NCBI RefSeq assembly: GCF_002871915.2 | Contig: NZ_CP126958.1 | Location: 248,001-312,000 of the forward strand | DNA length: 64,000 bases | Source: Aerococcus loyolae | GTDB taxonomy: Bacteria; Bacillota; Bacilli; Lactobacillales; Aerococcaceae | Direction of reading: 5' to 3' | Part shown: positions 26,717-35,685 of the stretch, one piece after another | How positions within the stretch are numbered: position 1 is the first letter of the stretch | How the letters are laid out: every line of letters begins with the position of its first letter | Notes under the pieces: model-generated | The model's database searches: none | What the model was told of the DNA's origin: nothing | The model's input: the letters and a program-made list of their open reading frames with translations, nothing else | Program-made: the position numbers and the translations under genes

Positions 26717-27589
26717 ATGCAGAAGAATACTTTAGAAGTCGTCATGAAATGGGTCTTTTTCATTTGTGCGGCTGTTTCAATTTTAGCATTATTAGCTATT
26801 TGTTATTTCATTTTTGCGGGAAGTATTCCTTTCTTGTCGGATTATGGACTAGGAAACTTCTTGTTTGGTTCCAGCTGGCGCCCGCGTCAGGGAGACTTTG
26901 GAATTGCTCCAATGATTGTTGGTTCTTTTTATGTGACTCTCTTAGCGATTGCTATTGGTGTCCCTGCAGGAATTTTTACTGCGGTCTTTATGGCCTTCTA
27001 TTGTCCCAAGAAACTCCACACCTGGTTGAAACCTGCTGTTAACTTGATGGCTGGGATTCCCTCCATTGTCTATGGGTATTTTGGTTTAGTGGTTCTGGTT
27101 CCAGCTGTTCGTAGTTTCTGCCAGTCTCTAGGTATTTCAAGTACCGGGATGAGCGTTTTTACAGCGGGTTTAGTTTTAGGAATTATGATTTTACCAACCA
27201 TTATTACCACTTCTGAATCATCCCTAAGAGCGGTTCCTAAGTCCTACTATCAAGCCTCTATTGGTCTGGGAGCTACCCATGATCGAACAGCTTATCGGAT
27301 TATGTTGCCAGCGGCCCGGTCAGGGGTTCTTGCAGCGGTTATCTTAGGTATTGGTCGTGCAGTTGGAGAAACCATGGCGGTAATTATGGTTGCTGGTAAC
27401 CAAGCCATTTTCCCACAAGGCCTCTTCAAAGGGGTCAGAACCATGACCACTAACATTATGTTAGAAATGGCTTATGCTTCTGGGACTCACCGTGATGCCC
27501 TGATTGCGACAGGGGCAGTCTTATTTGTGGTTATCTTAATCATCAATGGTGTACTAGCTATTGTAAACCGTAAAGGAGGCAACCACTAA
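26717..27589 (+). CDS. pstC: Phosphate ABC transporter permease PstC
   Basis: 290 residues with six hydrophobic segments. The conserved GIPSIVYGYFGL and the EAA-like loop YYQASIGLGATHDRTAYRIMLPAARSGVLAAVILGIGRAVGETMAV are present. It forms the membrane channel with PstA. Ends by overlapping the pstA ATG by one base. Confidence 0.95.
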   Translation: MQKNTLEVVMKWVFFICAAVSILALLAICYFIFAGSIPFLSDYGLGNFLFGSSWRPRQGDFGIAPMIVGSFYVTLLAIAIGVPAGIFTAVFMAFYCPKKLHTWLKPAVNLMAGIPSIVYGYFGLVVLVPAVRSFCQSLGISSTGMSVFTAGLVLGIMILPTIITTSESSLRAVPKSYYQASIGLGATHDRTAYRIMLPAARSGVLAAVILGIGRAVGETMAVIMVAGNQAIFPQGLFKGVRTMTTNIMLEMAYASGTHRDALIATGAVLFVVILIINGVLAIVNRKGGNH

Positions 27590-28410
27590 TGGCAGATAAA
27601 TTACTACGCGCTTTGACTTATCTCTTTACCTTATTTACTTTTGGTTGGTTATTTTTCATTATTCTCTATGTTCTAGTAAAAGGGGTTCCTTATTTATCAC
27701 CAGAACTATTTGCTTGGAATTATACCACTGAGAATGTGTCGATGATGCCTTCTATCATCACCACCATTTACATTGTTCTAGGTTCCTTACTCATTGCAGT
27801 GCCTTTAGGAGTCTTTGCTGGTTTCTACTTGGTAGAATATGCTGGTAAAAATAATAAATGGGTGGAAGCCATTCGAATTGCTACAGATACCTTGACAGGG
27901 GTACCTTCCATTGTGTATGGTTTATTCGGTATGCTTGCCTTTGTTTTGGCAGCACAATTCCAGTATTCCGTTTTAGCCGGGATTTTAACCATGGCAATCA
28001 TGGTCTTACCCTTAATTATCCGTAATACCGAAGAAGGTTTAATGTCAGTTAACGATAGCTTACGCTTTGCTTCATATGGCTTAGGGGCAGGTAAGTTACG
28101 GACCATCTTTAGGATCGTTTTACCAGTGGCTATGCCAGGGATCTTATCAGGGGTTATCTTGGCTATCGGGCGTATCGTAGGTGAAACGGCAGCTCTTATG
28201 TATACCTTAGGGACTTCGACAAGCTTACCAAAATCACTCTTTTCATCCGGGAGAACCTTAGCCTTACATATGTACGTGCTTTCAACTGAAGGTTTACACC
28301 GTAACGAAGCGATGGCAACGGGTGTGGTATTGCTGATCTTAGTTTTAATTATTAACGGAACATCAACATGGCTATCCAATAAATTGGGAGCACAAGGAGG
28401 ACAACAATAA
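27589..28410 (+). CDS. pstA: Phosphate ABC transporter permease PstA
   Basis: 273 residues with six hydrophobic segments. [15 protein letters not shown] and the EAA-like loop [45 protein letters not shown] are diagnostic. Pairs with PstC. Upstream RBS aaaggagg sits in the pstC end. Confidence 0.95.
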   Translation: MADKLLRALTYLFTLFTFGWLFFIILYVLVKGVPYLSPELFAWNYTTENVSMMPSIITTIYIVLGSLLIAVPLGVFAGFYLVEYAGKNNKWVEAIRIATDTLTGVPSIVYGLFGMLAFVLAAQFQYSVLAGILTMAIMVLPLIIRNTEEGLMSVNDSLRFASYGLGAGKLRTIFRIVLPVAMPGILSGVILAIGRIVGETAALMYTLGTSTSLPKSLFSSGRTLALHMYVLSTEGLHRNEAMATGVVLLILVLIINGTSTWLSNKLGAQGGQQ

Positions 28411-28411
28411 A

Positions 28412-29215
28412 ATGGCTGAACAAACAAAAACGCCGATGAAATTAAAGATGAGTGCCCATAATATGGACCTCTGGTATGGTAATTTCCAGGCTTTGGAAGA
28501 TATTGATATTGAAATTTATGAAAAACAAGTGACTGCTCTGATCGGACCTTCTGGATCAGGGAAATCCACCTTTCTTAAATCTTTAAACCGTATGAATGAC
28601 CTGGTTGATGGTTGCCGAATTGACGGAACCATTGAATTAGAAGGTAAAAATATTTACGATAAAAATATCAATCTTAATCTCTTACGTAAGGAAGTAGGGA
28701 TGGTTTTCCAACAACCTAACCCCTTTCCAATGAGTATTTACGATAACGTGGCTTACGGCCCCCGTACCCACGGTATCCGTGATAAAAATGAACTTGATCA
28801 AATTGTGGAAGAATCCTTACGTGGTGCAGCTATTTGGGACGAAGTCAAAGATGACTTATCTAAGAGTGGTTTAGCTATTTCTGGTGGGCAACAACAACGG
28901 GTATGTATTGCGCGTGCCTTAGCTGTTAAACCAGAAGTCTTACTCATGGACGAACCAACTTCAGCCTTGGACCCAATATCCACTTTGAAGATTGAAGACT
29001 TAATTAATGATCTTAAAGAAGAATATACCATTGTCATCGTGACCCATAACATGCAACAAGCTGCCCGGGTATCCGACTATACTGCCTTCTTCTATGCTGA
29101 TCCCGAATTAGGTGGTGGCCATTCTAGAATTATCGAATATGGCCCAACGGAACAAATCTTCAATAATCCACAACAAGAACAAACTGCCGACTATGTGGCT
29201 GGTCGTTTTGGTTAG
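28412..29215 (+). CDS. pstB: Phosphate ABC transporter ATP-binding protein PstB
   Basis: 267 residues. Walker [10 protein letters not shown] (about 43-51), Q-loop [21 protein letters not shown] (the FPMSIYDN form is typical of PstB), signature SGGQQQR and Walker [14 protein letters not shown] are seen. Energises phosphate uptake. No phoU follows in this operon. The next gene encodes an unrelated small protein after a terminator. Confidence 0.96.
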   Translation: MAEQTKTPMKLKMSAHNMDLWYGNFQALEDIDIEIYEKQVTALIGPSGSGKSTFLKSLNRMNDLVDGCRIDGTIELEGKNIYDKNINLNLLRKEVGMVFQQPNPFPMSIYDNVAYGPRTHGIRDKNELDQIVEESLRGAAIWDEVKDDLSKSGLAISGGQQQRVCIARALAVKPEVLLMDEPTSALDPISTLKIEDLINDLKEEYTIVIVTHNMQQAARVSDYTAFFYADPELGGGHSRIIEYGPTEQIFNNPQQEQTADYVAGRFG

Positions 29216-29250
29216 TGGAACTTGTCTTTTACAATTGAAAAGAAGCTTTC

Positions 29251-29282
29251 AGGACTTGGTTAAGGCCAGGTCCTCTTTTTTT
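29251..29282 (+). terminator. pst operon terminator
   Basis: aggacttgg pairs with ccaggtcct, followed by CTTTTTTT. Confidence 0.88.
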
Positions 29283-29428
29283 AGAAATAGAAAATAATTA
29301 AAAAATTGTCTTATTACTTGGAGAAAAAGCTAGCTTATTAGAAGTATTAGGCGTACAATTCATAGTTATTGAGAGTGAATATATGCGCTAGCCGGAAATA
29401 ATGGCTTAGCGAGCTAAGGAGGATGTTG

Positions 29429-29734
29429 ATGGAAAGAGAAGCTAGAATCCAGGCGATGGAAAACCATGCCGATCAAGTGGCCGCTTTACTTGCTGATTTT
29501 TCTAAGTCTCTAGAGGCATATGCTAAGGGCCAAGCTGCCGTAAATAAACTTAGCGACTATTATGGGAGTGAAGAATGGTATCGTGATTTTGAGGCTTCTA
29601 ACCAGGGAGCTCTTCCTAGTGACTTAAAATGTGGTGTGCTTTCTGAGGATCAAGTCTATAATTTACTTACAGATAACTATGATTTAGCTATCCGTATGCT
29701 AGAAATAGCCACACAAGTTATTAAAAATTATTAA
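29429..29734 (+). CDS. DUF4298-family small protein
   Basis: 101 residues from the ATG with correct spacing from RBS aaggagg; an ATG six bases earlier touches the RBS. Mostly helical, with the KLSDYYGSEEWYRDFEASNQGALPSDLKCGVLSEDQVYNLLTDN stretch typical of the DUF4298 family. Function unknown. It is 17 bases upstream of ktrB, so probably cotranscribed with the potassium uptake genes. A small hairpin (cgctagcc/ggcttagcg, 29386-29411) lies just before the RBS. Confidence 0.8.
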   Translation: MEREARIQAMENHADQVAALLADFSKSLEAYAKGQAAVNKLSDYYGSEEWYRDFEASNQGALPSDLKCGVLSEDQVYNLLTDNYDLAIRMLEIATQVIKNY

Positions 29735-29751
29735 GAATAAAGAGGGTAGTC

Positions 29752-31128
29752 ATGTTAAATTTTTTTAAGCGCTTAAATGTTTCTCAAAAGATTGCTTTTT
29801 CTTTTATGAGTGTGATTTTAGTAGGGTCCTTACTCTTATCCCTACCGATCGCCCATACGGCGACTTCTACTGCAACTTATTTAGACCATTTGTTTATATC
29901 GGTATCAGCCGTTTGTGTGACTGGTTTATGGACCGAATCCATTTATGATTCTTATAATATTATCGGACAAATGGTGATGCTAGCCCTGATCCAAACGGGT
30001 GGCTTGGGCTTGATGACTATTATTGGGTCCATCTACCATACCATTGGGCAAAACATTGGTTTGAAAAATCAAATAGCCACTGGCGCGGCCCTTAACCACA
30101 GTGAAAATTACAAAATTGGCGACTTCCTAACCCGAATTATTCGCTATACAGCGATTATTGAGGGGACTGGCTTTATCTTACTGTCGACCTACTTTGTGCC
30201 TCGTTTCGGCTGGGCTAAGGGGCTCTGGAATGGTCTTTTTACAGCCATCTCAGCTTTCTGTAATGCGGGTTTTGATATTATGGGAAACAATTCCCTAATT
30301 GACCTAAAGACAGTCCCGGTATTAAATTGGACCATCATGGCCCTCATCGTCCTGGGGGGGATTGGGTTCAGTGTTTGGTTTGATATTACTAATCAAATCA
30401 AAAATTATGCTAAGAAAAGTAATGGGCGTAAACTGAGTTTTTATTTTAAACACTTAAGTCCCCACACCAAGTTAGTTCTTATTGTCACAGGTTTGGTTAT
30501 TCTGATTGGCGCTTCTTTATTTTTACTGGTTGAGTGGGATAATCCTGGTACCATTGGGCCGTTATCGCTTGGAGATAAGATTATGACTGCCTTTTTCCAA
30601 ACCATCACTATGCGTACTGCCGGCTTTGCTACCGTGGATTACACGGCCTGTCGTCCCGTGTCCTTGTTGATCTTTGTTCTAACCATGTTCATTGGTGGGG
30701 GCGCCGGGGGTACTGCCGGTGGGTTAAAGGTAACCACCTTTGCTTTAACCATCATGTTAGCCTTGCGCGAGGTGCGGCAAATTAAGCATGTCAATTTTGA
30801 CCGGCATACGATTCCAGATGCTGCGGTTCGTCAATCTTTTACCATAGCTTTAATGTATGTTAGTGCACTCTTCATTGGGTCGGCCTTATTATTAACTTTT
30901 GATCCAGGCCAGCGCTACTTACACTTGTTATTTGAAGCCATTTCAGCCTTGGCGACAGTTGGGGTCTCTGCTGGCTTGACGCCTAACCTTTCCCTAGCTA
31001 GTCATATTGTTTTAATGTTATTAATGTTTGTTGGCCGTATTGGTCCGATGACTATGGCTTTAAGTTTGAGACGGAATCGGAACAATTATGATATTCGCTA
31101 TGCGAAGACCAATATTCTTATTGGGTAG
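29752..31128 (+). CDS. ktrB: Potassium uptake protein KtrB/TrkH family, membrane subunit
   Basis: 458 residues, mostly hydrophobic, with four pore repeats. Filter-like segments are seen as SVSAVCVTGL, AISAFCNAGFD, ITMRTAGFATVD and AISALATVGVSAGL. Length and sequence match KtrB rather than the longer TrkH. It transports potassium, probably sodium-coupled, when gated by KtrA encoded next. Confidence 0.93.
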   Translation: MLNFFKRLNVSQKIAFSFMSVILVGSLLLSLPIAHTATSTATYLDHLFISVSAVCVTGLWTESIYDSYNIIGQMVMLALIQTGGLGLMTIIGSIYHTIGQNIGLKNQIATGAALNHSENYKIGDFLTRIIRYTAIIEGTGFILLSTYFVPRFGWAKGLWNGLFTAISAFCNAGFDIMGNNSLIDLKTVPVLNWTIMALIVLGGIGFSVWFDITNQIKNYAKKSNGRKLSFYFKHLSPHTKLVLIVTGLVILIGASLFLLVEWDNPGTIGPLSLGDKIMTAFFQTITMRTAGFATVDYTACRPVSLLIFVLTMFIGGGAGGTAGGLKVTTFALTIMLALREVRQIKHVNFDRHTIPDAAVRQSFTIALMYVSALFIGSALLLTFDPGQRYLHLLFEAISALATVGVSAGLTPNLSLASHIVLMLLMFVGRIGPMTMALSLRRNRNNYDIRYAKTNILIG

Positions 31129-31167
31129 ATTAGAAAGAAATAAAAATAATAGGATAAGGGAGTCATT

Positions 31168-31842
31168 ATGAGTAAAGCAAATCGTGTTATTGGTGTTATG
31201 GGCTTAGGTCTCTTTGGATCTGCCTTGGTTAAGCGGCTAGCGACCAAGGGGATTGATGTGATTGCTTGTGACCGTATGGAAAAACATGTCAACGACTTGG
31301 AAGATTGTCTAACTATAGGTAGTGTAGGAGACTTTACTGACCTCGACTTTATGCGAGAAGCTGGTTTTGGAAATTGCGATATTATTGTGATTGGAACCGG
31401 GGAAAACCTCGAGGCTGCTGTTCTCGGTGTGATTAACTGTCAAGAATTAGGGGTCAACCACATTATCTGTAAGGCTAAAAACCAACGTTTTGCCCAAGCC
31501 TTGTTAGCGCTAGGAGTTTCGCGAGTGATTCTTCCTGAAGAGGAATCAGGTTACCATATTGCCGATGTTATCAGCCGCCAATCCATTGAAGACCTGATTA
31601 ATTTGGATGAAGAAACCGCTATTGTTGAATTCCGGGCTCCGGAAAAATGGGTCAATGTCACTTTGGATGAATTAGATGTCAGACAGAAGTACGATCTCAA
31701 TATTATCGGGATTAGGAAACATCTAAAGGAAACCCTAAATACCCAATTCCAACCGGATTATCGTTTTGCTAAAGACGATATTATCGTGGCTGTAGCCAAT
31801 AATGAAAAATTTGATCAAATTGATTACTTAGAACGTTTATAA
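31168..31842 (+). CDS. ktrA: Potassium uptake regulatory subunit KtrA (RCK domain)
   Basis: 224 residues. The RCK-N Rossmann fold has GLGLFGSALVKRLATKG and the ICKAKNQRFAQALLALGVSRVILPEE stretch, and a C-terminal RCK-C domain follows (about 140-222). It forms the cytoplasmic nucleotide-binding ring that gates KtrB. RCK-C domains of this family bind c-di-AMP in relatives. Followed by a strong terminator. Confidence 0.94.
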   Translation: MSKANRVIGVMGLGLFGSALVKRLATKGIDVIACDRMEKHVNDLEDCLTIGSVGDFTDLDFMREAGFGNCDIIVIGTGENLEAAVLGVINCQELGVNHIICKAKNQRFAQALLALGVSRVILPEEESGYHIADVISRQSIEDLINLDEETAIVEFRAPEKWVNVTLDELDVRQKYDLNIIGIRKHLKETLNTQFQPDYRFAKDDIIVAVANNEKFDQIDYLERL

Positions 31843-31847
31843 TAAGC

Positions 31848-31875
31848 AAAAAAACAGGCCACGGCCTGTTTTTTT
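31848..31875. terminator. Bidirectional terminator between ktrA and the DUF1846 gene
   Basis: aaaaaaacaggcc pairs exactly with ggcctgttttttt across a two-base loop. Confidence 0.92.
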
Positions 31876-31879
31876 GTTT

Positions 31880-33382
31880 TTATTGGTAATAGAGATTTTC
31901 ATTAGGGAAGACAGGGTCATTAGTGACATCGATACCTAAACTCTTTAAGGTTTTTTCATTGTCTTTAGTGAGTATGTAGGTTGAGTGAGCTTGGGTGCCG
32001 TCCAGGGCTTTTAATTGGTCATAAGCCATTTGGGCGGTTGGATTGGTTGACGCTGAAATAGCTAGGGCAATGAGTAATTCATTGGCAGTTAGGATCGGTG
32101 TCCGGTCACTTAAAGGACCAGTTTTGAGTTCTTGGATGGTTTGTAAAATAAGTGGTGATAGAAGGTTAATCGGGTCAGCGATGCCAGCCAGTACTTTTAG
32201 GCTGTTTAGGATGACTGCACCTGATGCATCCATCAGGTCACTGCTACGCCCAGTAACAATTTGACCATCATCTAAAGCCAAGGCCATGACGGGTTGGTCT
32301 TCTTCGGAATTGAAGCGGTCTTGGACTTCTTTTGCATATTGGCGGGCTTCTTTGACAGGAATGCGATCTTCTTGCTTGAGATTAGAATCTTCCATAATTA
32401 ATTGCATCCGTGACAAGGCTTCTTCATCGACCAGACCACTCTTATAATCGTTTTCTGTTTGGAAGGAACGTCGGATGATTTCTTCATTAGCTGCCTGACG
32501 GACCACTTCATCATCAATAATGCCAGCCTTGACACAGTTCACACCCATGTCGGTAGGGGATTGGTAGACGGTTTCATGGGTAATGCTTTGTAAGATGCGG
32601 CGGATGACTGGGAACATCTTTAAGTCGCGGTTGTAATTAACAGCGACTTCCCCATAGGCATCGTAGTGATAATTATCAATCATATTGACATCTTTTAAGT
32701 CCACCGTAGCTGCTTCATAGGCAATATTAACGGGATGGTTGAGGGGGAGGTTCCAGACTGGGAAGGTTTCAAATTTGGCGTAAGATGCCCGGACCCCACG
32801 TTTCCATTCATGGTAGAGCTGGTTAAGGCAGGTGGCTAGTTTCCCAGAGCCGGCACCTGGACCAGAGACAACCACAATCGGTTTTGTGGTTTCAATATAA
32901 GGATTGACTTCAAAACCATTTTCCCCTAAAAGGTCAACGTTAGTGGGGTAGCCTTTAATTTCTTGGTGGGTGTAGACCTTAATCCCCCGTCGTTCGAGAT
33001 TATGCATAAAGTTTGTGGCATTCGCCTCACCATGATAGCGGGTGATAAGGACACTGTTAACAGAAATATCTAAGGCATGGTATTCGTCGATTAAACGTAA
33101 GACTTCAAGGTCATAAGTGATGCCATAGTCGCCCCGCATCTTGTTACTTTCAATGTCTCCAGCATAGACACAGATAATAATTTCAGCTTGATCCTTCATT
33201 CTCTCCAAGAGTTTCAATTTGGCATCTTCATCGAAACCTGGAAGGACCCGTTTGGCGTGCTTATCGCCGATTAATTTTCCCCCAAATTCCAGGTAGAGCT
33301 TGTCCTTGCCTTCAACGCGCTTAAAGATATACTTTGACTGTTCTTCAAGATACTTTTTAGTGTCAAAACCAATTTTACCCAT
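31880..33382 (-). CDS. DUF1846-family protein
   Basis: 500 residues, the usual family length. The start MGKIGFDTKKYLEEQSKYI and the central SGPGAGSGKLATCLNQLYHEWKRG, a phosphate-loop-like stretch near 173-195, are hallmarks of DUF1846. The biochemical function is not established to my knowledge. It is transcribed alone, and a near-perfect 9-bp palindrome lies about 30 bases upstream of the start. RBS agaaagtgag is weak. Confidence 0.9.
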   Translation of the reverse strand: MGKIGFDTKKYLEEQSKYIFKRVEGKDKLYLEFGGKLIGDKHAKRVLPGFDEDAKLKLLERMKDQAEIIICVYAGDIESNKMRGDYGITYDLEVLRLIDEYHALDISVNSVLITRYHGEANATNFMHNLERRGIKVYTHQEIKGYPTNVDLLGENGFEVNPYIETTKPIVVVSGPGAGSGKLATCLNQLYHEWKRGVRASYAKFETFPVWNLPLNHPVNIAYEAATVDLKDVNMIDNYHYDAYGEVAVNYNRDLKMFPVIRRILQSITHETVYQSPTDMGVNCVKAGIIDDEVVRQAANEEIIRRSFQTENDYKSGLVDEEALSRMQLIMEDSNLKQEDRIPVKEARQYAKEVQDRFNSEEDQPVMALALDDGQIVTGRSSDLMDASGAVILNSLKVLAGIADPINLLSPLILQTIQELKTGPLSDRTPILTANELLIALAISASTNPTAQMAYDQLKALDGTQAHSTYILTKDNEKTLKSLGIDVTNDPVFPNENLYYQ

Positions 33383-33410
33383 ACTCTTACACTCACTTTC
33401 TCTTTTTTAT

Positions 33411-33430
33411 TAACGATCAAGTGATCGTTA
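33411..33430 (-). promoter_or_regulatory. Palindrome upstream of the DUF1846 gene
   Basis: TAACGATCA AG TGATCGTTA, perfect 9-bp arms. No T run follows on the coding strand, so it looks like an operator rather than a terminator. The binding protein is unknown. Confidence 0.5.
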
Positions 33431-33545
33431 CTTGTCTCGGTTCATGTGTCAGTCCAACAAATGAACACCTACAATATGATACACGAAAAAGCTCGCTTGC
33501 ACAGTAGAAAAAAATAATTCTCGTAAAATATTAGTCAAAAACGAT

Positions 33546-33607
33546 AAAAAGCAAAGACTGATTCCCCTTATTTCAAGCTTTTGGCACAGAAAAATCAGCT
33601 TTGCTTT
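33546..33607 (-). terminator. uidA terminator
   Basis: On the minus strand aaagcaaagctgatt pairs with aatcagtctttgct, followed by a T run. Confidence 0.75.
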
Positions 33608-33628
33608 AAATGATTTTATCAATTAGGC

Positions 33629-35464
33629 TTAGTTAGCTTTTGTTTTATAATTAAAGTTTGGTATCTTTTGCCAGCGGTCCTTAAGGAGACGAACCACCAT
33701 TTTTGGTTCCCTGGCCCGGTTAAAGATACCTTTTTTGTTGCCTTGAACCCGTTGGACGCCAACCTTGGTTTGAAAGTCAGCGAAATTCCAGAGTTGCTCG
33801 CCGACAAAGTTATCCACCTGGTCAAAGACTCGAGACATCATGACATAGTAGTCCCATTGGAATTCTTCCGTGAAGGGTTGGCGCTCGATGGCGTGGAGGC
33901 CAGCAACCGTATCAACCCCGTATTCGGTATACATGATGGGTTTATCTGGATAGAGGGCTTGCCAGTCTTGTAATTCTTTTAAGCTCAAGTCCTCGGCTAA
34001 GTCAAAATCAGCGGTTTGGGTATACCAACCGCAATAGCGGTTAAGGCAGATGACATCAACCAGGTCAGAACATTGGTCAGTATCCGGTGTGGCTAAGAGG
34101 ATATTGATCATGGTTAAAGGACGTTTTTGGGGGTCGAGGGACCGGGCCAAGTCAAAGAGCGGAGCAAAATAATCGTGGGCTTCAGGATTGAAAGTGGCTG
34201 CTTCGTTAGCCAAGGACCACATCACTACACAAGCGTGGTTTTTATCTCTTTGAATCAATTCGCGGATAACTTGTTCATGGGCGGCTTGGGTATCGAGTTC
34301 TTGGAAAGTGTCATCGCGGTAAGTTTTTGGGTCAAAGTTAGACATATTAAAACCAAAGGAGGACATAATTCCCACCCCGGTGGTTTCATCGATAACGACA
34401 ATCCCTTCCCGGTCACAGACTTGCATCATTTCCTCGGAATAAGGGTAGTGTGAGGTGCGGATGGAGTTAGCTCCCATGCTCTTTAAGAGGTTAATATCCA
34501 AGACATTATACACAGGATCAAAACCACGACCATGGGCGTAGCTATCTTCGTGTTTACCACACCCCTTGAAATAGAAGGGTTCTTGGTTAATTAGAAATTG
34601 GCCATTTTTGACTTCTACCTTGCGAATCCCAAAGTCTTGCCGGTAAGTGTCCACCAGTTGTCCGTCTTGGTAGAGGTCGACTTGGGCAGTGTAGAGATAG
34701 GCATTGAGTGGTTGCCAGAGCTGGGGTTGGTCTAGGTAAAATTCACTCTCATTAGCCTTTCCCTCGGCAACTATCTTTTCAGCTTCATCGTAAATGCTTA
34801 TTTGATAAGACAGTTCATCAATAACCTGAGAATCAATCGAAACATCGAAGCTAACTTTAGCTTGGTCTAAGGAATCATTTAAGTCAGGCAAGATGGTGAG
34901 GTCAGTTAAGCGGGCAGCTTTAGAGCTGGTATAGATGACAATGGAACGGTTAAGCCCAGCGTAATTGAAGAAATCAAAGTTCTCATCCAATTCTCGTTGG
35001 ATCTTTCCTTGGGCATCTTTCCTTTCATGGTAGTGCCCCACGGGTAGGGTGGTGTGGTCAAGAATATTGGAAAGCAGGACAGTTAAACGGTTAGGCTCAG
35101 TAAAAGAAACCGCGTCTGTAATCTTACACTCAAAGGGAGTAAAGCCCCCTCGGTGGTGGGCCACTTCTTGACCATTGACAAAAACCCAGGCCTCATGGGT
35201 TGCCGAACCGAAGCGGAGAAAAATATCTTGGTCAGCTAAAGTCTTGGGGAGGCTGAAGTCCCTTTGATAGTAAAAGTAGCCGACATGGTTGCGAATGGCT
35301 GGGTCAGCTACTTGGTCATTGAAGGAGGCGGGGACCGCAATACTTTGCCAATGGTCTAAGGGGTCCTTAGGATCGTAACTTTCTTGGTCTTCTTTAATGC
35401 GGAAGCGCCAAGTGCCATCCAGTGATAGGACACTACGACATGAGTTAGTTTGTGGATATAACAT
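33629..35464 (-). CDS. uidA: Beta-glucuronidase, glycoside hydrolase family 2
   Basis: 611 residues from the second ATG. The first ATG, two codons earlier, sits almost on the RBS gaaagga. It has a sugar-binding jelly roll (about 15-180), an immunoglobulin-like domain and a catalytic barrel from about 275. The acid/base glutamate lies in MWSLANEAA and the nucleophile in IMYTEYGVDT. The NKKGIFNRAREPK stretch near the end is the glucuronidase-specific N-x-K loop that reads the carboxylate. No signal peptide, so glucuronides must be imported. Two operator-like repeats precede it. Confidence 0.94.
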   Translation of the reverse strand: MLYPQTNSCRSVLSLDGTWRFRIKEDQESYDPKDPLDHWQSIAVPASFNDQVADPAIRNHVGYFYYQRDFSLPKTLADQDIFLRFGSATHEAWVFVNGQEVAHHRGGFTPFECKITDAVSFTEPNRLTVLLSNILDHTTLPVGHYHERKDAQGKIQRELDENFDFFNYAGLNRSIVIYTSSKAARLTDLTILPDLNDSLDQAKVSFDVSIDSQVIDELSYQISIYDEAEKIVAEGKANESEFYLDQPQLWQPLNAYLYTAQVDLYQDGQLVDTYRQDFGIRKVEVKNGQFLINQEPFYFKGCGKHEDSYAHGRGFDPVYNVLDINLLKSMGANSIRTSHYPYSEEMMQVCDREGIVVIDETTGVGIMSSFGFNMSNFDPKTYRDDTFQELDTQAAHEQVIRELIQRDKNHACVVMWSLANEAATFNPEAHDYFAPLFDLARSLDPQKRPLTMINILLATPDTDQCSDLVDVICLNRYCGWYTQTADFDLAEDLSLKELQDWQALYPDKPIMYTEYGVDTVAGLHAIERQPFTEEFQWDYYVMMSRVFDQVDNFVGEQLWNFADFQTKVGVQRVQGNKKGIFNRAREPKMVVRLLKDRWQKIPNFNYKTKAN

Positions 35465-35491
35465 CTTCATTTCCTTTCTATGGATTTTCTC

Positions 35492-35506
35492 TTAACAGGC
35501 CTCTTG
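35492..35506 (-). promoter_or_regulatory. Operator-like repeat 1 upstream of uidA
   Basis: TTAACAGGCCTCTTG, a near-palindrome centred on AGGCCT, 28 bases before the uidA start. The same sequence with one change recurs 49 bases upstream. Confidence 0.5.
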
Positions 35507-35540
35507 GTCAGGGTTAGAAAAAAATCTTCTTGTTATTACT

Positions 35541-35555
35541 TTAACAGGCCTTTTG
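35541..35555 (-). promoter_or_regulatory. Operator-like repeat 2 upstream of uidA
   Basis: TTAACAGGCCTTTTG, 14 of 15 bases identical to repeat 1. Confidence 0.5.
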
Positions 35556-35587
35556 TAGAAACAGAAATAAAAGCGCCAATAAAAAAC

Positions 35588-35662
35588 AAATCGTAATATT
35601 TACGATTTACTATTGACTTCGATCGGAAGAATCGATAATATAAATCGTAAGAGTTACGATTT
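35588..35662 (+). promoter_or_regulatory. adcA promoter flanked by two Zur boxes
   Basis: Two 21-bp near-palindromes of the form AAATCGTAA-N3-TTACGATTT lie at 35588-35608 and 35642-35662; the first has one arm mismatch in its centre. They match the Bacillus-type Zur operator. Between them are TTGACT (35613-35618) and TAATAT (35636-35641) with a 17-base spacer. Zinc-loaded Zur should silence the adcA-pht operon. Confidence 0.85.
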
Positions 35663-35685
35663 AAAAAATAAGAGGAGGAAATCAA

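Noticed and set aside
29386..29411. A c-di-AMP (ydaO) riboswitch before the ktr genes
   Set aside because: Only a small hairpin is present. The conserved ydaO motifs and length are missing.
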